From Pseudopedobacter sp036379295 (lineage in GTDB: Bacteria; Bacteroidota; Bacteroidia; Sphingobacteriales; Sphingobacteriaceae), in contig DASVGY010000171.1 in assembly GCA_036379295.1 (NCBI GenBank), forward strand, positions 1-17,216: a stretch of 17,216 nt of DNA, in the 5' to 3' direction. The stretch's first letter is position 1; the number at the start of each line of letters is the position of its first letter. The position numbers and the translations under genes were made by a program. Shown here in pieces: positions 8,283 to 14,767 of this stretch. The notes under the pieces were generated by a model. The model had not been told where the DNA came from, made no database searches, and worked only from the letters and a program-made list of their open reading frames with translations.

Positions 8283-8515
8283 CTAATAAAAATCACCGCT
8301 TATCATCAAATTTAAGCGCAACGCTTTTAAAAAAACAACATCAGGTTCCCTTTCACCGTTCAAAATTTGAGAAGGTGTTTTAGTGCTTAAACCCCATAGT
8401 TCGGCTAATTTTATTTGGGTTAAATTCATTTACTTTATTTTATGCTGCACAACATCCTCATTAAAACCGGCAATGGCATAATTTTAAGAACACTATCTTC
8501 ATAAACTTCGGCCCA
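8283..8515 (-). pseudogene. Decayed HigA/Xre-family antitoxin relic
   Basis: On the minus strand ATG at 8429 opens a 48-codon frame ending at TAG 8285-8283. It reads MNLTQIKLAELWGLSTKTPS, then QILNGEREPDVVFLKALRLN, then LMISGDFY: a helix-turn-helix of the Xre/HigA type with its ILNGxRxPD motif. The resemblance continues upstream in broken form. TAA at 8432-8430 immediately precedes the ATG in frame; before it comes NEDVVQHKIK, and restoring one T in the T-run at 8466-8463 joins this to WAEVYEDSVLKIMPLPV (8515 leftwards), which looks like the N-terminal part of Bacteroidota HigA-like antitoxins. One frameshift plus one stop thus separate three matching pieces, and the tail also looks truncated. 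There is no room for a toxin gene beside it. The HTH fragment might still be made as a short protein. Confidence 0.55.
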
Positions 8516-8564
8516 CTTTTATAAAATGTTTAGTGTAACCAGCGGAGAGAATATTATTTTTTTC

Positions 8565-8598
8565 TTTCTGCTATTTGTAACTAATTAAATTATATTTG
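8565..8598 (+). promoter_or_regulatory. Probable promoter of gatB
   Basis: The -7 box TATATTTG at 8591-8598 matches TAnnTTTG exactly. A poor -33 element, TTTCTG at 8565-8570, lies 20 bases upstream. The expected leader to the gatB ATG is about 38 bases. The rest of the 378-base gap 8265-8642 holds the antitoxin relic. Confidence 0.45.
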
Positions 8599-8642
8599 AA
8601 AATTACAAGAAAACGAGCCTTTTGGTAAATTTTTAATATAAA

Positions 8643-10112
8643 ATGAGTCAAATCATAAACAATTTCGAACAATTTGAAGCCATTATCGGTTTAGAAGTCC
8701 ACGTCCAACTTTCAACGGCTTCAAAGGCATTTTGTTCAGATTCAGCGTCTTTCGGCAATTTACCCAATCAAAATATCAGTCCGGTTTCTTTAGGTTTACC
8801 CGGCGCCCTCCCTTTAGCTAACGCAAAAACTGTTGAGTATGCTGCTAAGTTGGGCTTGGCAATTGATAGTAAAATAAACCAATATAATTTCTTTGATCGT
8901 AAAAATTATTTCTACGCAGATTTACCCAAAGGTTACCAAATTACACAAGATAATGAACCCATTTGCCTTGGTGGTAAACTTAAAATTCGCCTTGATAACG
9001 GCAAAGAGAAAGATATCATCTTAAATCGTATTCACATGGAAGAGGATGCCGGAAAAAGCATCCACGACATTGATCCACACTATTCTTGTATTGATTTAAA
9101 CAGGGCGGGTGTTGCCTTGTTAGAGGTGGTGACAGAACCTATGATTAATTCGGGCGAAGAGGCCGCCGCATACCTTACCGAGTTAAGAAAATTGGTGCGA
9201 TACCTCAATATTTGCGACGGTAATATGGAAGAAGGTTCTATGCGTTGCGACGCCAACGTTTCTGTTCGGTTAAAAGGCGAAACCAAATTAGGAAACCGTT
9301 GCGAGGTAAAAAACTTAAACTCCATCAAAAACGTTCAAAAAGCAATTGAGCATGAAATTAAACGCCAGATTGATTTAATTAATAAAGGCAAAACCATCGA
9401 CCAGAATACGCTTAATTTTGATGCTATAACCGGCAAAACCACTCCACTGCGCTCAAAAGAAATGGCAAATGATTATCGGTATTTTCCAGAGCCAGATTTA
9501 TTGCCTATACTGATTTCTGATGAGTTTTTGGAGAAGATAAAAGCAGAAATGCCTGCTTTGCCAGAAGAATTATATCAAAGATTCACAAATGAAATGGCCT
9601 TGCCAGCTTATGACGCTTTGGTACTTACCTCAGAAAAATCAATGGCCGATTATTTCTTAGCAATTACAAGATACACTAGCCATTATAAAATGGCATCTAA
9701 CTGGGTAATGGGGACGCTTAAATCGTATTTAAACGATAAACAGCAAAGCTTTAGTGATCTTGAAATTCCTGCAAAAGAAATTGCAGCCATCATCAATCTG
9801 GTAGAACAAAAAGAAATCAACAACAATCAGGCAAAAAACAAATTATTTGCCACGCTAGCACTAAAACCACAGGCTAAAGTTTCTGAATTAATGGTTGAAC
9901 TTAATTTGGTGCATAAAAAGTGCGACGATGAATTAGCAGGGTTTATCACGGCGGCGTTAGAAAAGTTTCCAGATAAAGTATCAGAATACCATAAAGGCAA
10001 AAAGGGAGTTATAGGATTATTTATGGGCGAAGTGATGAAATTATCACATGGAAAATTGGACCCAAAAGAAACAAACAGATTGATTGTTGAAAAATTAGAA
10101 AGTAAAAAATGA
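8643..10112 (+). CDS. gatB: Aspartyl/glutamyl-tRNA(Asn/Gln) amidotransferase subunit B
   Basis: Kinase-like subunit of GatCAB, which amidates Glu-tRNA(Gln) and/or Asp-tRNA(Asn) in organisms lacking the matching synthetase; cytoplasmic. It has 489 residues, normal for the family. The N-terminal cradle domain starts with IIGLEVHVQL (14-23), and YFYADLPKGYQIT and GSMRCDANVSVR (198-209) are signature blocks; VKNLNS and RSKEMANDYRYFPEPDLLP follow. The last ~150 residues form the helical/YqeY-like tRNA-binding region. The start ATG at 8643 places the family N-terminus correctly and follows a TAnnTTTG box. gatA and gatC are not in the window. The stop overlaps the next gene's ATG by 4 bases. Confidence 0.96.
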   Translation: MSQIINNFEQFEAIIGLEVHVQLSTASKAFCSDSASFGNLPNQNISPVSLGLPGALPLANAKTVEYAAKLGLAIDSKINQYNFFDRKNYFYADLPKGYQITQDNEPICLGGKLKIRLDNGKEKDIILNRIHMEEDAGKSIHDIDPHYSCIDLNRAGVALLEVVTEPMINSGEEAAAYLTELRKLVRYLNICDGNMEEGSMRCDANVSVRLKGETKLGNRCEVKNLNSIKNVQKAIEHEIKRQIDLINKGKTIDQNTLNFDAITGKTTPLRSKEMANDYRYFPEPDLLPILISDEFLEKIKAEMPALPEELYQRFTNEMALPAYDALVLTSEKSMADYFLAITRYTSHYKMASNWVMGTLKSYLNDKQQSFSDLEIPAKEIAAIINLVEQKEINNNQAKNKLFATLALKPQAKVSELMVELNLVHKKCDDELAGFITAALEKFPDKVSEYHKGKKGVIGLFMGEVMKLSHGKLDPKETNRLIVEKLESKK

Positions 10113-11230
10113 AAAAAAATTTAATCACTATATTATCAGGAGTAATTTTATTTACGATATCATGTGCCAACAAAACGGAGTTTAGTATTAAAGGCGCTTT
10201 TACCAACATTGGAGATGCTAAAAAAGTGTTTCTGCTAGAGTTAGATACTTTTGGGCAAATGGTGCCAATTGATTCTACTTTTTTAAACGAGGATAAAGAA
10301 TTTACTTTGAAGGCCAAAAGCGAAATTCCAGAATTTTACCAGGTTGCGGTTGGGCAAAGGGCTTTTTTTGTAATCGCAGAAAATGGCGATGAAATTAAAC
10401 TGAAGGCCGATTTAAACAATCCTGGCGGAAATTATGAGCTCAGCGGTTCTGAAGAGGCAGCAAAAATTACAGAATACAACAAAATTACGGCAGCATATAG
10501 CCAACAGAATGGTGCTTTAGCAGAACAATACAGTAAAATGATAACTGCTAATCAGGATAATAAAGAGCAAATTATAGCGGAGTATAATGCTAAATCGCAG
10601 GAAATAGCACAACCGTTTCTAAAAAAATCAATGGATTTTATAGAGGATAACAAAAAATCAATGACTGCCTTTTTTGCTGCAAATATTATGATGGGGATGC
10701 CTCATGATGCTTATGAAAGTCAATTAATAGCATACAGTAAATTTGCAAAAGAACAATTTCCAAAAAACAAAGCAATTAGCAATTTTGCGCTTCAAATGGA
10801 AGCCGCCAAAAAAGTGGCAATAGGCAGTAAGGCGCCGCCAATTTCGGCATTAAGTCCTGATGGTAAAATTATTAAGCTTTCAGATTTTAAAGGCAAATAT
10901 GTATTGGTTGATTTTTGGGCGTCATGGTGTGGCCCTTGTCGGCAAGAAAATCCAAATTTAGTTGCTAGCTACCACCGTTTTAAAAATAAAAATTTCACGG
11001 TTTTGGGTTTTTCATTAGATGATAACGAAGAAGCATGGAAAAAGGCAATTGTTGCGGATAAGTTAGATTGGGCGCAAGTATCGGAACTGAGACAATGGGA
11101 CTCTCCTACTGCGGTAGCTTATAATGTTACTGCAATTCCTGCATCTTTCATCATTGATCCAAAAGGAAAAATTATCGCTAAAAATTTGAGAGGCGAAGCG
11201 CTTAACCAGTTTTTAGAGAAAACCCTTTAA
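10109..11230 (+). CDS. TlpA-like thiol-disulfide oxidoreductase lipoprotein with DUF4369 domain
   Basis: Probable lipid-anchored, periplasm-facing redox protein of 373 residues. The N-terminus MKKNLITILSGVILFTISC is a lipoprotein signal with lipidated Cys19. About residues 24-130 resemble DUF4369, a beta-rich domain common before thioredoxin folds in Bacteroidota (FSIKGAFTN, VFLLELDTFG, IDSTFL). A helical linker follows, then an AhpC/TlpA thioredoxin domain from about 240 to the end, with WASWCGPCRQENP (active Cys274 and Cys277), GFSLDDNEEAW and the cis-Pro segment AIPASFIID. The role is probably reduction or isomerisation of disulfides in envelope proteins, perhaps cytochrome maturation; the partner is unknown. 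Its ATG overlaps the gatB stop (ATGA), so translation is likely coupled although the functions look unrelated. Confidence 0.9.
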   Translation: MKKNLITILSGVILFTISCANKTEFSIKGAFTNIGDAKKVFLLELDTFGQMVPIDSTFLNEDKEFTLKAKSEIPEFYQVAVGQRAFFVIAENGDEIKLKADLNNPGGNYELSGSEEAAKITEYNKITAAYSQQNGALAEQYSKMITANQDNKEQIIAEYNAKSQEIAQPFLKKSMDFIEDNKKSMTAFFAANIMMGMPHDAYESQLIAYSKFAKEQFPKNKAISNFALQMEAAKKVAIGSKAPPISALSPDGKIIKLSDFKGKYVLVDFWASWCGPCRQENPNLVASYHRFKNKNFTVLGFSLDDNEEAWKKAIVADKLDWAQVSELRQWDSPTAVAYNVTAIPASFIIDPKGKIIAKNLRGEALNQFLEKTL

Positions 11231-11262
11231 TCAATAAATGGTATAGCTGTAGCATTATAAGC

Positions 11263-11290
11263 TTAACAATTCGTTAACATTCAATTAATA
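11263..11290 (+). promoter_or_regulatory. Three 11-bp direct repeats upstream of the response regulator gene
   Basis: TTAACA at 11263-11268, TTAACA at 11274-11279 and TTAATA at 11285-11290 recur with an exact 11-base period. Direct repeats of this spacing are how OmpR/PhoB-family dimers line up on DNA; the Bacillus PhoP site is TTAACA-like with about 5-base gaps. The array ends 43 bases before the ATG. A -7-like box TAAGTTCG (11311-11318) lies 20 bases downstream, so the last repeat sits where a -33 element would be, as expected for an activator site. Likely autoregulation by the gene's own product; inferred. Confidence 0.5.
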
Positions 11291-11333
11291 ATTTAATATC
11301 AATAACATCGTAAGTTCGTAACAAATAGATTTT

Positions 11334-12023
11334 ATGAGCGCTAATAAACAGAAAATTCTAATTGTTGACGATGAACCGGATATTCTGGAGCTAATCGAGT
11401 ACACGTTAAAAAAAGAAGGCTATACGGTTTTTACCGCCTTAAACGGGAAAGAAGCAGTGCAGGAAGCAAGAAAATGTCTTCCCGATTTAATCATTTTAGA
11501 TGTAATGATGCCTAAAATGGATGGAATTGAGGCTTGTAGGGTACTTAGAGCAATGCCAGAGTTCAAAAATACTTTCATGGTGTTTTTAACTGCCAGAAGT
11601 GAAGAGTATTCTGAAATTGCTGGCTTTAACGTTGGGGCTGATGACTATATTGCAAAACCAATAAAACCTCGGGCTTTATTGAGCAGAATTAATGCAATCC
11701 TTAGACGCAACTCACAATCGGAAGATGCCGCAGATGAAAAACTGGAAATTGCTGATTTGGTAATTGATAGAGGTGCATTTTTGGTTTTCCAGAACGGAAA
11801 CAGGGTTGTTTTGGCAAAAAAAGAATTTGAACTGCTTTATTTATTGGCTGCCAAACCTGGCAAGGTTTACACTCGTGAGGCTATCTTGAGCAGCATTTGG
11901 GAAGACTCTGTAGTGGTAACCAACAGAACAATAGACGTACATATTAGAAAGCTAAGGGAAAAATTAGGTGATGATTATGTAACCACTGTTAAGGGTGTGG
12001 GTTATAAATTTGAGTCGGTTTAA
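11334..12023 (+). CDS. OmpR/PhoB-family response regulator
   Basis: Two-component transcription factor of 229 residues. The receiver domain (about 6-124) has the acidic pair D12/D13, phospho-acceptor D56 in LIILDVMMP, T86 in FLTA and K108 in YIAKPIKP. The winged-helix DNA-binding domain (about 136-229) has KKEFELLYLLAAKPGKVYTR and a recognition-helix region NRTIDVHIRKLREKLG, ending with the usual VKGVGYKF wing. No histidine kinase gene is next to it: the neighbours are the TlpA lipoprotein and lipA, so the partner is elsewhere or it acts alone. The ATG at 11334 gives the normal receiver start. Three 11-bp direct repeats upstream suggest self-regulation. Related to PhoB/PhoP; a phosphate role is possible but not shown. 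Confidence 0.93.
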   Translation: MSANKQKILIVDDEPDILELIEYTLKKEGYTVFTALNGKEAVQEARKCLPDLIILDVMMPKMDGIEACRVLRAMPEFKNTFMVFLTARSEEYSEIAGFNVGADDYIAKPIKPRALLSRINAILRRNSQSEDAADEKLEIADLVIDRGAFLVFQNGNRVVLAKKEFELLYLLAAKPGKVYTREAILSSIWEDSVVVTNRTIDVHIRKLREKLGDDYVTTVKGVGYKFESV

Positions 12024-12163
12024 TTTCTTTAAAATCGCTTGTTTTAAATTACGTTATTTAATAGATTCTGTTTTTACTGTAAAATTCGTTTTGGCGCAAC
12101 GGTCAACCATTGCTATGGCCTAAATTATTATTTAAAATAAGTCCTTATGTTTTAAACAATCCT

Positions 12164-12171
12164 TATTTTTG
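12164..12171 (+). promoter_or_regulatory. -7 promoter box immediately before the lipA start codon
   Basis: TATTTTTG matches TAnnTTTG exactly and ends only 4 bases before the lipA ATG at 12176. Since initiation in Bacteroidota usually falls a few bases past this box, the transcript would begin at or next to the start codon. There is no good -33 element at the usual spacing. Confidence 0.45.
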
Positions 12172-12175
12172 CCTC

Positions 12176-13054
12176 ATGATTGAACTTCCTGTAATTCCGG
12201 CAAATCAAGCACAACGCAAACCAGATTGGCTAAGAGTAAGATTACCTGTTGGCAAAGAATATGCTCAGGTTAGGGGAATTGTTGACGAGCATAAACTGCA
12301 TACCATCTGCGAAAGTGGAAATTGCCCAAACATGGGCGAATGTTGGGGTGCAGGAACAGCTACATTTATGATTTTGGGAAACATTTGCACCCGCTCATGC
12401 TCTTTTTGCTCTGTTAAAACCGGAAGACCTTTAGCTGTTGATTTGGATGAGCCAAACAGAGTTGCAAATTCTATTAAGTTGATGACCGTTAAACACGCGG
12501 TAATTACATCCGTTGACCGTGATGATTTAAAAGATGGCGGTTCCACAATTTGGGCAGAGACCATTAGCGCAATCAGAAGAGAAAGCCCACAAACTACCAT
12601 GGAAACTTTAATTCCAGATTTTAAAGGTGTTTGGGAGAATTTATATCGCGTTTGCGAAGAAAGACCTGAAGTTGTATCGCACAATATCGAAACCGTTAGA
12701 AGGTTAACCAAAGAAGTACGTGTACAAGCTAAATACGACCGTAGTATGGAATGCTTACAACGGATCTCAGAATTTGGCTTGCGCACAAAATCTGGTATTA
12801 TGCTAGGTTTGGGCGAAACAGAGGCCGACGTTTTAGAAACCATGCAAGACCTAAAAGCGGCTGGCGTACATGTACTTACAATAGGCCAATACTTACAGCC
12901 AACAAAAAATCACCATCCGGTATTGGATTGGATTCATCCAGACCAATTTGCGTTTTATAAAGAAAAAGGAAGAGAAATGGGATTTAAATATGTTGAAAGC
13001 GGTCCTTTGGTACGGTCTTCGTACCATGCTGAAAAACACTTATTTGATTTTTAA
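12176..13054 (+). CDS. lipA: Lipoyl synthase (LipA)
   Basis: Radical-SAM enzyme that inserts two sulfurs into octanoyl chains on the E2 and GcvH proteins, making lipoyl cofactor for pyruvate and 2-oxoglutarate dehydrogenases and glycine cleavage. It has 292 residues from ATG 12176 (reading MIELPVIPANQAQRKPDWLR). Both iron-sulfur sites are complete: the auxiliary cluster CX4CX5C at C45, C50 and C56 (CESGNCPNMGEC), the radical-SAM CX3CX2C at C71, C75 and C78 (CTRSCSFC), and the C-terminal RSSY at 280-283 that ligates the auxiliary cluster. The frame is open to 12110, but the added residues are unlike LipA, and a promoter box falls at 12164-12171, inside the extension. The ECF sigma gene follows after 26 bases. 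Confidence 0.96.
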   Translation: MIELPVIPANQAQRKPDWLRVRLPVGKEYAQVRGIVDEHKLHTICESGNCPNMGECWGAGTATFMILGNICTRSCSFCSVKTGRPLAVDLDEPNRVANSIKLMTVKHAVITSVDRDDLKDGGSTIWAETISAIRRESPQTTMETLIPDFKGVWENLYRVCEERPEVVSHNIETVRRLTKEVRVQAKYDRSMECLQRISEFGLRTKSGIMLGLGETEADVLETMQDLKAAGVHVLTIGQYLQPTKNHHPVLDWIHPDQFAFYKEKGREMGFKYVESGPLVRSSYHAEKHLFDF

Positions 13055-13073
13055 AAAATCATCTTTATCTTAC
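13043..13073 (+). promoter_or_regulatory. Possible promoter of the sigma/anti-sigma pair
   Basis: TTTG at 13043-13046, a 19-base gap, and TATCTTAC at 13066-13073 fit the Bacteroidota TTTG/TAnnTTTG promoter apart from two mismatches in the -7 box. It lies across the end of lipA and ends 7 bases before the GTG start of the sigma gene, so that mRNA would have little or no leader. Confidence 0.35.
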
Positions 13074-13080
13074 GCCAATT

Positions 13081-13632
13081 GTGATAAAAACTACTAAAGT
13101 CTTTTTAGAAGAACCCGAGCTGGTTATTGCTTTAAAGCAACAAAAAAAAATCGGTGCAGAAGCGCTTTATAGTATGTACTCCGCATCATTGCTCGGTATT
13201 ATACAAAGGGTAATCACTGATAATGAGATTGCCGAAGATGTTTTACAGGAAGGTTTGGTTAAAATATGGAACTCTATCCAGCAATACGACCCAACCAAAG
13301 GACGACTTTTTACCTGGATGGTAAACGTTGTGCGTAACTTATCTATCGATAAAGTAAGATCTAAAGATTATCGAAACCATTCTAAAAACCAAGACTTAGA
13401 AAACCACGTAAATTCAATCGACATTCAAAGAAACTCAGAATACAAACCAGAGCTAATGGGCGTTAAAGATCTTTTACAGAAGTTAAAACCCGAACAAAAA
13501 ATCATTGTAGAAATGATTTACTTTCAAGGTTATACGCATGTAGAAGTCGCAGAAGAATTAGCAATGCCATTAGGTACTGTTAAAACAAGGTTAAGAATGG
13601 GAATTATAGAATTGAGAAAATATTTTAAATAG
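13081..13632 (+). CDS. ECF-type RNA polymerase sigma factor
   Basis: Alternative sigma factor of 183 residues with the two-domain ECF layout. Region 2 spans about residues 25-95, with EDVLQEGLVKIWNSI and FTWMVNVVRNLSIDKVRS (core-polymerase and -10 recognition). Region 4 spans about 125-183, with LKPEQKIIVEMIYFQGYTHVEVAEELAMPLGTVKTRLR (helix-turn-helix for the -35 element). It starts with GTG at 13081; the first in-frame ATG is at residue 32, inside region 2. The stop is followed without a gap by the GTG of an RskA-type anti-sigma factor, so the pair resembles SigK-RskA systems in which the membrane partner holds the sigma factor inactive. The regulon is unknown. Confidence 0.92.
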   Translation: MIKTTKVFLEEPELVIALKQQKKIGAEALYSMYSASLLGIIQRVITDNEIAEDVLQEGLVKIWNSIQQYDPTKGRLFTWMVNVVRNLSIDKVRSKDYRNHSKNQDLENHVNSIDIQRNSEYKPELMGVKDLLQKLKPEQKIIVEMIYFQGYTHVEVAEELAMPLGTVKTRLRMGIIELRKYFK

Positions 13633-14478
13633 GTGGAAAATCTTAAATCATATATTGAATCGGGCATTTTAGAACTCTATGTTCTGGGCGACCTTAGCGC
13701 TGAAGAGAAATCAGACGTTGAGGCAATGTCTAAGCTCCACCCAGAGGTTAAGGCCGAATTGGAGGAGATTGAGAAGGCGATGTTAGCGGTTTCGATGAAT
13801 TTTTCAGTGGAACCTTCTGCAAAAGTAAAAGAGAACTTTTTTAACGCTTTAACTTTTTCTGATGAAGAGCAAAGCGATGTTGTTGTACCTACTTTAAATC
13901 AGAACGTGGAAGAGGCGAAAGTTGTTCCATTAACCAATAGCATCAACTTTTATAAATATTCTTTTGCTGCATGTTTAGCGCTGTTGGTAGTAAGTGTAGT
14001 AGCGATAATTAGCTTATCCAGAAGTCTTAAGGATAGCAGGCAACAAATTGCACAGTTGCAAAGCAGCAATCAAACCTTTGCTAACCAAGTAAACTATTTA
14101 GATAAAAAAGTTAGTAGCAGCAACCAAACCATAGAGGTTTTAACAAATCCGGAAGTGAAGCTAGTAACGCTTAAAGGTACGGATAACGCTCCCAAATCAA
14201 ACTTAGTGGTTGCATTTAACCAAAAAGAGCAAAAGGTGATGCTAAACATGAGCAACATGAGGCTTCCCAAAACTGATGAGCAACACCAATACCAACTTTG
14301 GGCATTGGTTGATGGAAAACCAGTTGATTTAGGTGTGTTTGATATGGACGAAAACTCAAGCGGATTTGTAAACATGAAACCAATTGGTGCCGCACAAACC
14401 TTCGCCGTAACGTTAGAACCCCGCGGAGGTAGCGCAACGCCAACGCTTGAGAAACTTATGGTAATAGGAAACATTTAA
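13633..14478 (+). CDS. RskA-type membrane anti-sigma factor
   Basis: Predicted single-pass inner-membrane anti-sigma factor of 281 residues. The cytoplasmic N-terminus (about 1-105) begins with YIESGILELYVLGDLSAEEK, the sigma-binding segment usual in this family, but lacks the HxxxCxxC zinc motif. One membrane helix follows at about 110-131 (SFAACLALLVVSVVAIISLS), then a short coiled-coil-like stretch (QQIAQLQSSNQTFANQVNYLDKK). The periplasmic RskA domain has NMRLPKTDEQHQYQLWALVDGKPVDLGVFD and FAVTLEPRGGSATPT. It starts with GTG directly after the sigma stop codon, ensuring matched synthesis. Signal-induced proteolysis is the expected release mechanism in the family; the signal is unknown. 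A strong terminator follows. Confidence 0.88.
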   Translation: MENLKSYIESGILELYVLGDLSAEEKSDVEAMSKLHPEVKAELEEIEKAMLAVSMNFSVEPSAKVKENFFNALTFSDEEQSDVVVPTLNQNVEEAKVVPLTNSINFYKYSFAACLALLVVSVVAIISLSRSLKDSRQQIAQLQSSNQTFANQVNYLDKKVSSSNQTIEVLTNPEVKLVTLKGTDNAPKSNLVVAFNQKEQKVMLNMSNMRLPKTDEQHQYQLWALVDGKPVDLGVFDMDENSSGFVNMKPIGAAQTFAVTLEPRGGSATPTLEKLMVIGNI

Positions 14479-14496
14479 ATCTTGTTAACCAATACC

Positions 14497-14533
14497 AAAA
14501 GCCCAAAATCTGTTAAATAGATTTTGGGCTTTT
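14497..14533. terminator. Strong intrinsic terminator after the sigma/anti-sigma pair
   Basis: A perfect 15-bp inverted repeat, AAAAGCCCAAAATCT (14497-14511) and AGATTTTGGGCTTTT (14519-14533), has a 7-base loop. Its arms carry A and T tracts on both sides, so it could end transcripts in either direction. It lies 18 bases past the anti-sigma stop and separates this operon from the his operon. Confidence 0.9.
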
Positions 14534-14573
14534 ATTTTATTACAATTTGCTGGTTTTTAATGGTCATAAAAAC

Positions 14574-14603
14574 TTGATTATCCCCGTAAGCTTCCTATAT
14601 TTG
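14574..14603 (+). promoter_or_regulatory. Promoter of the his operon
   Basis: TTG at 14574-14576 and TATATTTG at 14596-14603 are 19 bases apart, a good match to the Bacteroidota -33/-7 consensus. Initiation near 14610 would give a leader transcript of about 33 bases before the his leader peptide ATG and about 158 bases before hisG. Confidence 0.65.
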
Positions 14604-14642
14604 CGGTACAAAAATTCTCTTCGTAGAAACGTTAAAAAAGAC

Positions 14643-14687
14643 ATGAAATTAATTTTGACACCAACACATCATTTACATCATCGCTAG
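14643..14687 (+). CDS. his operon leader peptide
   Basis: A 14-codon frame with ATG at 14643 and TAG at 14685-14687 encodes MKLILTPTHHLHHR. Four of its last six residues are His, all CAT codons (14667-14672 and 14676-14681). It lies between the his promoter and hisG and overlaps a terminator hairpin. This is the classic layout of a ribosome-mediated attenuator: with little charged His-tRNA the ribosome stalls on the CAT codons and prevents the terminator from forming. The peptide itself has no expected function. The His density, position and overlap are seen directly; the regulatory role is inferred. Confidence 0.75.
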   Translation: MKLILTPTHHLHHR

Positions 14688-14702
14688 GGCGGTGTTTATT
14701 TT
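14679..14702 (+). terminator. his attenuator (terminator hairpin overlapping the leader peptide end)
   Basis: CATCGC (14679-14684) pairs with GCGGTG (14689-14694) around a TAGG loop (6 bp, one G-U), followed by the T-rich run tttatttt from 14695. The 5' arm includes the last His codon and the Arg codon, and the loop contains the leader stop. A ribosome stalled on the first His codons would cover the 5' arm and allow read-through into hisG. A competing pairing ACACC (14658-14662) with GGTGT (14691-14695) is possible. Confidence 0.6.
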
Positions 14703-14767
14703 GTATGTTTTGTATGTCAAAACTTTTTTATTCTCATTCTTTAGTCTTTTATTAATACCTTAAAATC

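Noticed and set aside
12110..12175. Upstream start extending LipA by 22 residues
   Set aside because: The extra residues do not resemble LipA, and a perfect -7 box lies inside the stretch; the ATG at 12176 gives the usual N-terminus.
12265..12843. Open frame of 192 codons on the minus strand inside lipA
   Set aside because: It lies wholly antisense to a strongly supported lipA, has no recognisable family, and its Ser/Thr/Lys-rich composition is typical of a shadow frame.
13046..13060. Palindrome GATTTTTAAAAAATC at the lipA stop codon as a terminator
   Set aside because: Almost all A-T pairs, no adequate loop and no following T tract; the sigma gene begins 20 bases later.
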